Shown: positions 1-11,218 of the stretch, piece after piece
How the letters are laid out: every line of letters begins with the position of its first letter
Position numbering within the stretch: the stretch's first letter is position 1
Source of the DNA: Macrocybe gigantea
Taxonomy: Eukaryota > Basidiomycota > Agaricomycetes > Agaricales > Callistosporiaceae
Direction of reading: 5' to 3'
Length of the DNA: 64,000 nucleotides
NCBI GenBank assembly: GCA_011319805.1
Contig: SJRY01000275.1
Coordinates: 310,001 to 374,000 of the forward strand
Program-made: the position numbers and the translations under genes
Notes under the pieces: model-generated
Told to the model about the DNA's origin: nothing
Database searches by the model: none
The model's input: only the letters and a program-made list of their open reading frames with translations

Positions 1-157
1 CCGTTTTGTCTCTCTCCTTCCACTCCTTTACACCTATAGTCTATACAGAGGGCCTATACATAGCCCATTCACGACTCCATTGACGACGCGTCTCGCAGCA
101 ACACTCGGAACTACGGATTTTTTTTAACTCTGGGCTGCACCATTTCACATTTTTACC

Positions 158-2948
158 ATGGCACAGGCGCTATTCGACGAACATCCCTTGGAATCCTATC
201 TCAGACGTGCGTCGTACATGGCTTCGCGGTGGAAGATTGTCGTGCGGTTGACTTATGCTCCCCTTTTTCGCAGATGCGGGCGAAGTGCACGAGTGCATGC
301 CTGGCAGCTCGGCCGACATCGAGCTCGAGCTCGATCCAATGGCATATACAGAGACAGAGGAGGAAGCAGAGCTAGACGAGATGGAGTGGCGCCCGGTTTT
401 TCTGATCCAATCCTCGAGGTGCTTGGGGTTATCTCACTTTCCAGCGCCACACCGTGCTCATGACTTCCTTCTAGTTGTTTAATTCTACTTTTTTGCTTCT
501 GCAAGCCACGAGCCAGTCCAGTCCATTCATTGAGCGCTTCAAATACGACGTGATATCGTCGTCGCTGCTTGCGGTCTCCCTGCCCTCGGCCCACGGTCGG
601 ACGACGCGCTCTGCCTTCCCTGGTCATCTAGATCACAGTCGCACTCCCAGTCTCGCTTCCCAACCGGGCACGTCATTCTCGCCACCCGGAGGCCCATCGC
701 CAGAATCAACACCATCGTACTTGATACCCTCATCGACATTCGCCTTCGCTGTAGTACTTTTTAACGCCGGCCATATTTTTCTCGCACTTGTCTGTCTAGG
801 TGCATCCGTGTATACGTTAAACATGATGAACAGGACTTCAAAGCATGATATGACACCCGTAAGTTTGTCCTACCTGTCCAGTCGGCTCTCCAAGGAGGCT
901 AACTTTTGCCGGTATGACCAGTCCTTAGAGTCTTTGAATGAACTTATAGTTGCTAACAATCAGTGGGAGTCGGCGGTCCAAGAAGCAATCAGCATTATAG
1001 AAACTGACGAGCGGAGGTCGGCATCATAAATGCTATCACTGTCGTCAGATCAGCAATGCTCATTTCTTTTACATATGTAGCACTCCGTTTGGCTCTGTGC
1101 CGTCGAGTCCGTCCACCGTTAGAGTTTCACTGCATTCTACGCTCCTCACAACACAAACGCAATGTGATAATATTCGCCATCTCTTCTCCGCTCTGACCTC
1201 CCCCTCAGAACTCTCCCAACTCTCAGAAATGTATGCACCTCCGTCGCCCAGTCCGGTTGCGCTGGATGCTCTTCATAGGCCGCTGTCGCTTCCCGCCAGA
1301 AGACGGACGTTCTCAGTGCCTAATGACCAAGTAACTGATCAGATCGATAAACGCTCGACGTGGAGTGGCACCTACACGACAAAACCGGGTAACCCTGCGA
1401 GTCCAAACTTGCTCCAAAGACGTGAAAAACGTCGGTCAGACTTGGCATCCATTTTTCGGAGCCCCGGACAACCCTCGTCATCCCGATTCACAGCCCATCC
1501 CGTCAGCGCTCCCGTCACACCTTTTCCTGTCAGTCCGCTAACGACCCTTGCTGGCGTGCGTGAGGAAGGTGACGCCGAAGTGGACGACGAGCGCACGTTT
1601 GCAGCTGCCGCGCTGGACTTGCAACGGAAGCGGAAAAATGCAGGTTTGGAGGCGTTCCGAATGCCAAACTGGAATCCCATTACGTCTTCACCCGTCACGC
1701 CAGCGTCGACGCTTTCCTCAGGTTCCCGACTGACACCTATCCAATCCACACGCCATCCACTCTCATCCACAGCCTTCGATCTTGCCCTGCAGAGTGCATT
1801 GGCGTCGAAACGTTACGCATGTGCGCATCTGCTCGCGCTGAGATTCTCCGAGGATGAGGATGAGGGATACTGGGAAGACGTTCGCAGCGTGATAGTCTGC
1901 TCACTTCTGCTCTTTCGGACGCCTCGTCGAGGTTGGAGGACGCGTTGGAGGACGCTGAGAAGCAAAAAGAGCGAGACGCGAACCCCACACCTTCTCTTAA
2001 CGCTTCTTTCCCTTCTGTCGAAGAAGAGCTGAAGGAAGAGGCGGAACCGTCCGACACAGCGCGCAACAAGAGAGTATCACTTTCGGAGGACCTCTCCTTT
2101 GCTCCCATGCCGAGTCTGATATCCCGTTTCGCATCACATGTGGATGCCATCATGACAGCGTTGGACGATTCGCGTGACCACCTGGAGGACTGCGTACGGT
2201 CCCTTAGAGACGATTCTGACAACCCTGTCACGAGTGCTAAGCGCAAACGGAGATCCCATCTGCCGATGGCCTTGTCCGATTCAGACAACCGCAAGGAACA
2301 CCCCGCGATGCAGGCATACGAACGTCTACGCAAGGAGCTTGGCATGGCGCTGCGCGAATGCGAGCGCGGGCGGGAGCGGCTGCTCGACATTGTGTACCCG
2401 CGTTCCACGGAGGCAGAGGACGACGAGGACTCGGCGGACGACCTGCCCGCACTAGGGCACGACGCCAGCGATGAGTCGGACAAACCCGAGCCCGACACGA
2501 CGTTCTCGTTCGAGGACGAGGCGCAGCTTGAGCGATCCGCCGTGTACCCCGTCGTCGCGTCGCAGGATGCGGACCCGTCGCTCGACGATGCGAGTGCGCA
2601 CTTGTTGCTCTCCGCCTCGTCGCAGCACCTCCCGCCACCCGGGATCGAGCAGGTCTTTGAGGCGGATACCAGCGCCACGCCGTCTTTACGCGAGAGCGGT
2701 CGAAGCTTTCGAGGGAGGAACGTATTCGGCTCATCAAGGCTCGTCGGGAGAGTGGTGGCGGCGGCGTGTTTGGTCTCGGGATCAATTTGTCGGCCAAGGC
2801 GGAGCGTCCTGGTGTGGAGAAGTGGGGACCGGGAGGCGACGTCGTACAGGAGCTGAAAGACGTGATCTGGAAGGTCGGTGAAAAGAGGCGCAAGATGGCG
2901 AGCTTGAGTTCGGACGAGGCTTTGCTTCGACCGAGCAATGCTCAATGA
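158..2948 (+). CDS. Vezatin/Inp2-like myosin-binding membrane protein
   Basis: Multi-exon gene beginning at ATG 158. The first intron is probably 207-273 (GTGCGT donor, CAG acceptor), giving a short exon and then an acidic stretch. The core contains FKYDVISSSLLAV followed by a hydrophobic pair around 740-830 (FAFAVVLFNAGHIFLALVCL), then SLESLNELIVANNQWESAVQ. This pattern recalls the fungal vezatin / myosin-binding motif of peroxisomes family (Inp2), membrane receptors that tether peroxisomes to myosin V. The C-terminal half is acidic and charged, with predicted coiled coil near 1930-2350, and ends with a conserved-looking GVFGLGINLSAKAERPG block. Two frame changes, near 1890 and near 2693, each read through if one base is added. 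I see no intron with GT/AG that would restore the frame at the first. Family assignment is by recalled pattern only; moderate confidence. Exon borders between 420 and 500 are uncertain. Confidence 0.6.
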
Positions 2949-4363
2949 GACTCCGCCATCTTTGAAATCTCACAAAACTCGCTCTTGTTTATTTTTCCTT
3001 TCCCCATTAATTTCTTCTCGCTGTTGTCGTTCGTGTCTTAGCTGGCCAGTTCTCCTGACGATTATACGCTCGTTTGCCATGATTTATATACTATATACGT
3101 ATACATATCGCAATATAATCGGGCTTTTTTTTGCATAGTACTTTCCGTTTGGAATTCCTCGTTGTGTTGCCAGATGCCGTATAGACTGAGTAGTCGCGCA
3201 TGCAGGCCAACCCTTGAGTACGGTGGCCGAACCATGTTTGGAGATATTTGAACGACAAGGTTCTTTGGTCTTGCCTTTTACTGTCATGTGGCGGCTACTT
3301 TCTTCTGCTCATCAATACAATCGTCTCGCAAAGTGCCTTCAAACACCTTCATGGAGATGCAGAAAAAAAATTCTCCATACCCGCTAGGCGCTGGTCCTTT
3401 CCGATTCAGCAGAACCTAGTTGAAAAAATTTCCATCGGTCATCAAACCCAACGCCCACAACCCGTCCTCATGACCGATCAGAGATTTCCTACACCGGCAA
3501 GAGGAAACCAGAGCTTCGCAACGCTATGCCCCATTCAGGTCAGACGTGAGAGGTCGGGAGGGAATTTCCGCGTCTCAGAGCTTCTCTGCTATCCTCAGTT
3601 GGCATCCGTTGACGTTGTGCTGCGTGCCGGGCAGCGCCTCCTCGGACGTTCCAGCTAGGGCCTTGATCGTGGATGCATACGTCATCTGCGCGCTATTCGC
3701 AAAGATAACCCTTCAAGACGCCTGTGTCAGGGTGGTTAGCGCTCGGTCGTGGTCTCGATCCTTGTTTTTCTCTTCCGCTGTTGCCAGCTATGAGGCCAGA
3801 TGGGAGTCCGTTTTCTCGCTCTGCGAACAGACTCAGGTCCTCTCCGAAAGTACTGGGAATCTCGATAGGATCCAGCATGCCTCGCATCCTGGCATGTGTT
3901 TCTCTGAGGCCTGAACACTCTTTTGTCTCGAGGGGCTCATTTCAGGAAGCGCGAAAGGAAATTTAGCCCCCCTGGACTACACTACAATGGGGTCCCACAG
4001 CTTGTTCCTGCAGACGGCGAGAATGTAACATTTTCGGCCACGACATTCACTAGGTACGGGATCTCGTGTGCTCCGCGGAGGCGGCCTTGGTTGCCATTTA
4101 TCGTATTTCCGGAACGATCGTTTGGATGGAATGCTAGCTTGGCATGCTTGTGGTTTGCCCTACCGGGTTCAGGGAAGTCCTCAAACCTATTATCCAACTT
4201 CTGGCGATGCGTTTGCGTTATGATATTGACGCTTTCCGCCGTCGTGGCAGTAACGCAGGAATGCAAGCGCCGCAATGGAACATTATATCACCGATGGATC
4301 ACACCTGCATCCGGCCTTCTTCGTCACGGAGGCATCTCTTCGAGGCTATAAGAAAGAACGCTC
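2949..4363. other. Intergenic, no gene recognised
   Basis: About 1.4 kb between the vezatin-like gene and the P450. Open frames of up to 142 codons exist on both strands, but none shows a recognisable domain, a convincing exon chain or a signal peptide. The first 200 bases are AT-rich and probably hold the 3' end of the upstream transcript; the last 300 bases should hold the P450 promoter. Confidence 0.5.
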
Positions 4364-6330
4364 ATGACAAGCCGTATATCGTTCCTTGCGTTCCTACAGT
4401 CTATCATGGGTTTTTTGTACTATTGGAACATTTTCTCAGCCATCGGCCATTCGATTCTCGCATACGTGTTGATCAAGAGACTGTATTTCGACTCCCTGGC
4501 CTCTTTTCCGGGACCACGCTTAGCGGCTTGTACTCTATGGTATAAGGCATTCTTTGACATTGTTCGAGACGGCGGCTGGGCCGAACATCTTCATTATCTT
4601 CATGAAAAATACGGTAACCATCTCCAGTCGTCCTGACTCTTTCATTGTCCATTTTTACCTACAAGAACGCAGGTCCTGTTGTCAGAGTTGCGCCTAACGA
4701 AGTGAGTAAAGGCTATTTTTCAATCGGTTTCCACTCAACGAGTTTTTAGCTTCATTTCAGCGATCCCAAAGCTTACGGTGAAATATACGGGATGGGCACC
4801 AGATTCACCAAGCAGGCGCACCTGTATACGTGCTTCGCCACCGACCTGTCCGTGTTCGCTTTGACCGATCCACATGAAGCTTTGCAGAGAAGAAATCTGA
4901 TCGGTCCGTTCTTCTCCCGCCGAGCGATCTTGCAGCTTGAGCAAGTTGTTCAAACACAGGTTAGAGACATACTCGATGGTCTGTGACATTGTCTAACCGT
5001 CAAGAAGGTAGATAATCTGCTCAAACGACTGCTCGCATACGAAAGTCAAGGCAAACCTGCGAATATGGATTTGGCCTTCCGTTCGACGAGTCTTGACATC
5101 ATCACCTCTTACTGTTTCGGTATCAAAGCAGACCCCGCTGGAGACAAAGATTTCCAAAACGGTATTTTGCACGCCATGGACGCGACATTGCCCATGATCT
5201 GGGTATTCAAATACTTTCCCGTGATCAAGTCTGTCCTCCTCAGCGTTCCCGAATGGATGGCTGCGTACCTACGACCCGGTACGGTCGGAATACTGGAGCA
5301 GCGGAAACAGATGGGGGATCAGATCGATGGACTCTTGCGCGACCCATCGTCTTTGGCCAAGGCCGAGCACGAAACAATATACCACCATCTTTTGAACCCG
5401 CAGCCGGAAAATTTGCGCATGCCGCCGATTTCACGCACATGGCTGCTGGACGAGGGTCTCTACCTGCGGTTTGCTGGCAGCGATACCGTCGGGAACGTCT
5501 GCACCGTTGGAACCTTCCATGTTCTTCGGGATTCTCAGGTCCACCAAGCTCTCACCGAGGAGCTGGACGGTGCCTGGCCGGACAAGGACGCTGCGATGAG
5601 CTATGAAACGCTGGAAAAACTACCTTATCTTGTGAGTCGTTGTTGCACCATATCGATTATGGATTGAAACGCAGAATCTCGTAACATTAATTTATCCGTA
5701 GACAGCTGTTATAAAGGAGTCACTTCGGATGGCACATGGAGTGGTGACTCCCTTGCCAAGGGTCGTCGGCCCGGAGAGCGCAACTATATCTAGCTTCAAC
5801 ATCCCTGCAGGCGTGAGCATTCCTTTTTTCCTTACTCGGACTAGGCCAACGCATTGTGGCTGAGGAAATATTGTGCAGACGGTCATTTCAATGGGGGCTA
5901 CTATTGTTCACTGCAATCCCTACATCTTTCCTGAACCCGACTTGTTCAAGCCTGAACGGTGGCTTGCAGGGAATTCCCAGGAACTCGACAAGTACCTGGT
6001 AGCGTTTTCCAAAGGGCCCAGGAGCTGCTTGGGAATCAAGTATGCACCGGTTCGCTCATGGCCCATAAGGCGCTATTTCTTATTCTCTTTCTGCTAGTCT
6101 CGCTTGGTGTGAACTGTATCTCATCTTCGGCAACGTGTTCAGAAAGCTCCTGCTCGATACAAAAGAAGCGACGTGCGTGAAACATTCCATCCTTCTCCAT
6201 TGCCAGAAAAGAGGAAATGCTGACTTGGCCATATACGAGCAGGGTGGAGGACATCAGCTTTAGGGAATACTTTGTGCCGGTGCATCGCGGGAGACACTTC
6301 CAGGCACGTGTGCAAGCCAGAAGGGCGTGA
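4364..6330 (+). CDS. Cytochrome P450 monooxygenase
   Basis: Eight exons: 4364-4613, 4673-4701, 4750-4959, 5005-5631, 5702-5812, 5879-6039, 6098-6172 and 6243-6330. They sum to 1551 nt, a 516-residue protein, the usual P450 length. The N-terminus is a hydrophobic ER anchor followed by the hinge FPGPR. The I-helix oxygen-activation motif is present as AGSDT (exon 4), the K-helix ExxR as KESLR (exon 5), the PERW-type meander as FKPERW, and the heme-binding loop as FSKGPRSCLGIN with the axial Cys. All catalytic landmarks are intact, so it should be a functional heme-thiolate monooxygenase using NADPH-P450 reductase at the ER. The closest recalled pattern is the basidiomycete trichodiene-oxygenase-like / benzoate-hydroxylase-like group; the substrate cannot be inferred. 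No terpene cyclase, PKS or other pathway gene is adjacent, so it does not look clustered. Confidence 0.95.
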
Positions 6331-7874
6331 AGAGGACAGAAATGGTTCGTCTCTCGATCTCCCACAAGAACCCCCTCATCGCGACCATTCGATTCGTTCA
6401 TCCGGGTTACGCGGAGTCGGGAAATAAATCAAGCTCAAGTGGCAACCTTGAACGTTGGCTGGATGATGTCATTCATATGTTAAGTGAACTCGGAAATGTG
6501 TATACTAGGGACACGTCAATACAAAGCTCGATTTTTTTTTCCCTTTTGACAATGGTTGACTCGGCAATGTAACGTAGGTTTGACAACACGATACATTCTT
6601 CCGTCCCTGCTCATCAGGGCGCGCTTACGGAATGCAGTTATGGATGCCAACAATTCTGAATGTGCATACAACGGCGGAAATGAAGATATGTGCTATGTGC
6701 ATCATGTGCATTCCGAGCCCCCCCCCCAGTTCGCGAAACACCGGCTTATCTGCTTGGATCGAATCACAGCAAGTCAGGTCAAACGAGACAAACGGAACGT
6801 CTTTTGTGCGCATACTGATAACTGACGATTTAGCATGTTCGAATAAAGTCTATTATAGATACGACTAGCTACTTGCTCTGGTTGTCGAACAGTCAAATTA
6901 CCAAGAGAGAGGTCTGTCACTGCGATAGAAGACTTTTGAGGGACAACTGATCTCCCACACGCCGTGGTCGGGGAGATGACGGGCCCGCGGGCCCATTATC
7001 TTGAACCCCGACAGCACAGTAGGTGCTGACCGAGCATCTCTTCTCTTCCTTCCAGAAATACTGATTGGTTTAACTCGTACAATGCAACACAGGAAACAGA
7101 ACTAAGGCAGAAGGGGAAAGAAGAACGGAAATTAAAAGGAACAGAAAGAGAAGGATAGCGGTAAAAGGAAAAGAAAAAGAGGAGAGAGAACACAGCAAAT
7201 GAGACAGAAAGCAGAGTAGGAACGAAAATTGAACCATCATATAGATAGAGATAGCGAAAAAAAATGAATCAGGCTAGATCAAACATGTGCGACATAGAAC
7301 GTAGCGAAAAAGCAAAGAAAAATCGGGAGCAGCGGACAGACGTGATCTAGGAAAACAAACAGAAAAACCGAGAGCGGGAACACGGGAACGTACTACGCAG
7401 CATCTCCAAATATTCCATCTGGTATCGAATGTCCGTTTCCAAATGCCATACCCCCAACCCGTTCGCACAGGCACACCGCGCGGGAGATGTGCAAGCATAG
7501 AGAAATCTCGCATGTCGGACGTGGTAACCCCACCGCTGCAGGGATGTTACCAGATAATGTTTTTCTACGAGCGCTGTCGTCCGTTGCGATATAGCAATCC
7601 AGCAAATATATGACGGGTCGTTAGTTGGATAGATGATGGACCAAAAATTAGGAGTTCCTTGGATAAATTGATTTGCTTCCGCTTTGAAATTCCCGCGAGG
7701 CACAGACAGTCGTTGGCACCTTCCTCCGTATGCGTCGGTTTCTCCATTTCTTTGCAACAACCCACACGACATCCCGAACCAGCAGATCCCCGGAATTCTT
7801 GTGGCGTCTCCCCGCTGCCCGACCAAAAAAAGTTCAAGAACTGACTCCGGACACGCAGCTCATGGCAACATTGT
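6331..7874. other. Intergenic between convergent genes
   Basis: About 1.5 kb between the 3' ends of the P450 (+) and the LisH protein (-). It is purine-rich on the + strand around 7080-7200 (AGGAAAAGAA-like tracts). No exon chain or RNA gene was recognised. Part must be 3' UTR of both genes. Confidence 0.5.
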
Positions 7875-10777
7875 TCACTTCATCGCGTCAAGGGGCCCAG
7901 TGACATCGTCCGGATTGAACCACTGCCCAAAGTCCCTCTCAAAGTTGATATCGCCATCAGGTCTGAACAGTGTCGGGTCAAACTCGTCCAGAGAACTCGC
8001 TACGCTCTGGATAAAGTCCGTAGAGAAGATATTACCTGACATCGGGTCTGGCATAAGCGACTGCCCGGTCATGCCGGATGGGCCACCGAGGATGGACGAA
8101 GGGGAAGGTGCCATGGACTGCAAGTTCGGTGGCTGTGTTGTGCCAGGAGTCTGCGTTGGGCCTGAGGCACCCTGTTGCCCAGGCTGGGGAGGCTGGCTCG
8201 GTCCGGGACCGGGCGTAGGCGGAGCGGTGCTGGGCTGGTTCGGCGTCTGGCCGGCATTAGCTCCTGCGTTTGGTAGTGCTTGGTTGCGCGGCGAGCCATC
8301 AGGATTAGTCGCGCCGCCAGCCTGTGCCTTCGTGTCTGGTCGACCAGGCCCAGCTGCACCAGGCGGGGCAGCACTCGATTGATCCTTCGGTGGTCCATTC
8401 ACTGCCGGCGAAGGCGGTGGCATCATCTTGTTCTGCGGTCCGCCTATCCTATTCGCTGGACCGACCGCGGCAGGGTTGAATGCCGGACCTCCAGTGGGGC
8501 CAGGTCCACCTATGTTGAATGTAGAAGGATCTGTAGACGGCGGTGAACCTGCGTTACCTGGCACACCGGGCATAGGCACTCCAGGATGAGGCATGCCCGG
8601 CTTCGCACCCATTGCAGAAGCTGGCTGCTGCGCTCGGAATTGTTCCCTTTGCATCTGGCGAGAGATGAGCTCTATGACATGAGGGAACCAAATGGGGAAG
8701 ATGCACCTGCATGTGGGAATTCATCACCATGCCCATAGGCTGTCCGCCTATGTTCATCATAGGCGTACCCATTGGTGGTTGACCTGCGTGTTGTGGGCCG
8801 CTCGGTACACCTGTATTCAGACCCGCACCCGGAGGACCGATAACAGGCGGTCGAACCATCATTCCCTGGCCAGGCGGTATTCCCTGACCTGGCTGAATAC
8901 CCACCATCATCGGCTGGGAGCCACCCATCTGAGGCGGTTGACCAGGCTGAGAAGGAGTTTGAGTGGTCATAGCGTATGGCGGTACAGCAGGTTGTTCCAA
9001 AGGCGATCGGCGTAGACGTTTGCGGTCAGGAGGTGATGCGTCATTCCGGGGAATGGTGTCATGCTATACACCGGTGAACGGGTTTGAGGGGACGCTTCAC
9101 TGAGATAAAGACGACATACCTCTTGGCCAGGGGAGGTACTGTTCCTCTTGTTCCTCTGTTGCTGTACTTGTTGCTGCTGTGGAGGCGGTTGTTGCGGTTG
9201 TTGCTGAGGGTTTCGCTGGTGAACGTTCGGGGGTTGCATCATCGGGTTTGAAGGACCGGCGGCCATGCTCTCAGGACCAGACTTTCTGGCGAAACGACTG
9301 CGATACATCGTTACAATGCGATGCTGAGGAGAGAAAGGCGCATATAGTGAATCTACCTTCTAGTCGTGCAAACGGAATCGACGCACCTTCTCGTTCGGAC
9401 TCAACAAGCTGATGTCCTTATCACCCAGACCCAGATCCTGCTTCATCTGCTGCATCGCATTTTGAGGTATTGACATGAATTCGTTCATGAGTTGGTCCTG
9501 ACGTATCAGGGGCGTCCCACCAGGGCCAACGCCGGGTGGTTGTCGGGCCGCTATGGACGGACTCAAGTGCATCATCCCACCCTGGGAGGGGCCCTGACCT
9601 TGTCCTGGCGTTGCCGTGCGACTGGGAGGGCGTCCTGCTTGGAATTGCGAGGGAGCACCTAGTCCTCCCTGCTGGTTGGGATTCATCGGGTTCAAGCCTT
9701 GCGGGATGTTGGGAGGCATCATCCCTCGGTTGAGGTTGTTGAGATGGGGAGAACCCATGCCAAGTTGGCCCATGGGCGGATGCTGGTTAGGCGGCTGGCC
9801 CTGTTGGTGTTGCTGTGGCGGCCCTGGGGGGTTTTGCGGCGCGTTAGGCATAGTAGGTGATTGAAAGACTGGACCTCCTCGCTGAGGCTGTTGCCCTGGT
9901 TGAGGACCTCCGACGTGCGGGGGTGGACGTTGGCCTGGCATCATTTGTGGGAAGTTTTGAGGCTGCGAACCAGGAACAGCACCAGTAGGCGGGGCACCAG
10001 GAGGGCCAACTATGCCGTTGGGCTGGAGACCTGAAGTTCCCATTGGAAAAGCAGTAGGGCCGGTGGGAGGCATCGGTCCAGGACCTGGACCATGCCCGAC
10101 GCCGTTGGGCATGGGACCATTGGGCATAAACCGCTGTCCGGCCGTAGTCATACCGTTCGGCAGTCTGCTTGGGGCGGGCGGATGTTGTGGCATGGGGGGT
10201 TGAGGTTGTTGCCCAGGAGGGTGAATTTGTGGTCCTGGTGGTCCCTGCAACCGCTGAGCAGCTCGCTGGGCTTGATGCTGTGAAAACGAGAGACAGATTA
10301 GAACACTTTCCCGACAGACGAACGATCGGCATAAGGAGAAGCGCACCTGAGTATAAAGCATAGCCTCCTCTGGACCCCTCCCATTCGCTTTGGCAGTGAA
10401 TAACACCCAAAAGACGCTCCACCACCTGGCGGCGACAAGGATCAGTAAGACAGACCAAGGAAGGAATGAGAGACGGGACGGGGGTTACGCACTCAAAAAG
10501 CAAGCCCTGCCTGGCATTGATCGGAGGTGAAGAGTCTGGCGGTATATCGGCTTCATTCATCAGCTCGCGGGCCGTTTTTCGAAAACCTCGTTTATTGCAA
10601 TAATCCAAGATATAGATGTTGAACCTGTGACGAAGCATTGAAAAATTAGCGTTCGGGCATGCAGAAGGCGAGAGCGGGGGTGGCGAACATTCTCTCTCCC
10701 TCCCAGGAGAGGGTGGGGGGTGACTCGGGTTGGGTGTTGTTAGGCTGCACTGAGCCTGACCTCGGGACGCTGGCCAT
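7875..10777 (-). CDS. LisH-domain transcriptional regulator, Flo8/SSDP type
   Basis: Seven exons on the minus strand: 10777-10689, 10624-10493, 10425-10347, 10277-9387, 9323-9120, 9063-8707 and 8654-7875. They sum to 2532 nt, 843 residues. The first two exons join to give SWEGERMFNIYILDYCNKR, a LisH motif, followed by KTARELMNEADI and, after the next splice, a WWSVFWVLFTAKANG block. This is the N-terminus typical of Flo8/Som1/SSDP proteins. The remaining 700 residues are Pro/Gln/Gly/Met-rich low complexity. The C-terminus ends in an acidic aromatic patch (FDPTLFRPDGDINFERDF), a plausible activation segment. In ascomycetes Flo8 acts in the nucleus downstream of cAMP-PKA to control filamentation and adhesion; a similar role here is inference. 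I chose the ATG at 10777 because it opens the conserved SPPTLSWEGER region; an in-frame upstream start near 10843 cannot be excluded. Confidence 0.88.
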
Positions 10778-11218
10778 GGCAAGCGAAGGGGTTGGTAGAA
10801 GAGATGACGCAGCAGGCTGGGGAGACCGCGAAGGCTGCCGCAAAAGGAGGATGCGTAGCTGTGTGGCGTTTTAAGGTGAGAAAATAGGTTCCGAGGGGCG
10901 GTCGAGGCAACAAGTTGTGATGATATGCAGAGTAGACAAGATGTGACAAAGTCGAGGAACAAGAACGATAAGACGGGTGTTCCGAGAAGACGAAGAGATA
11001 GTACAGGAGGTCGTCGGGGACGAGGAGGACGGAGGGATATAAGAGGGCGGGGGTGCTGGGCTTGGAGGACGTCGGTGTGGATGCGCGGGACTGACTTTTG
11101 TGACTTTGGGAAGAGGCTCTTGACCACATTCCATTTCAAATTCATCGCCGACCAAATCTTCGCGAATTGCCGACCCCGCTGATTACAGTAAGTATTACCA
11201 CGCTAATCTACATTCGTC
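10778..11218. promoter_or_regulatory. 5' region of the LisH gene
   Basis: 440 bp between the start of the LisH gene and the stop of the upstream START-domain gene, both on the minus strand. Read on the minus strand it is rich in C/T and short open frames, consistent with a fungal pyrimidine-rich promoter or 5' UTR. No clear TATA box. Confidence 0.4.

Noticed and set aside
4364..6330. P450 as part of a secondary-metabolite cluster
   Set aside because: Neighbours are a membrane tether protein and a transcription factor of the Flo8 type; no backbone enzyme or transporter is within the window.
9536..10363. Open frames on the plus strand opposite the LisH gene
   Set aside because: Gly/Pro-rich shadows of the Pro/Gln-rich minus-strand coding sequence, without splice structure of their own.
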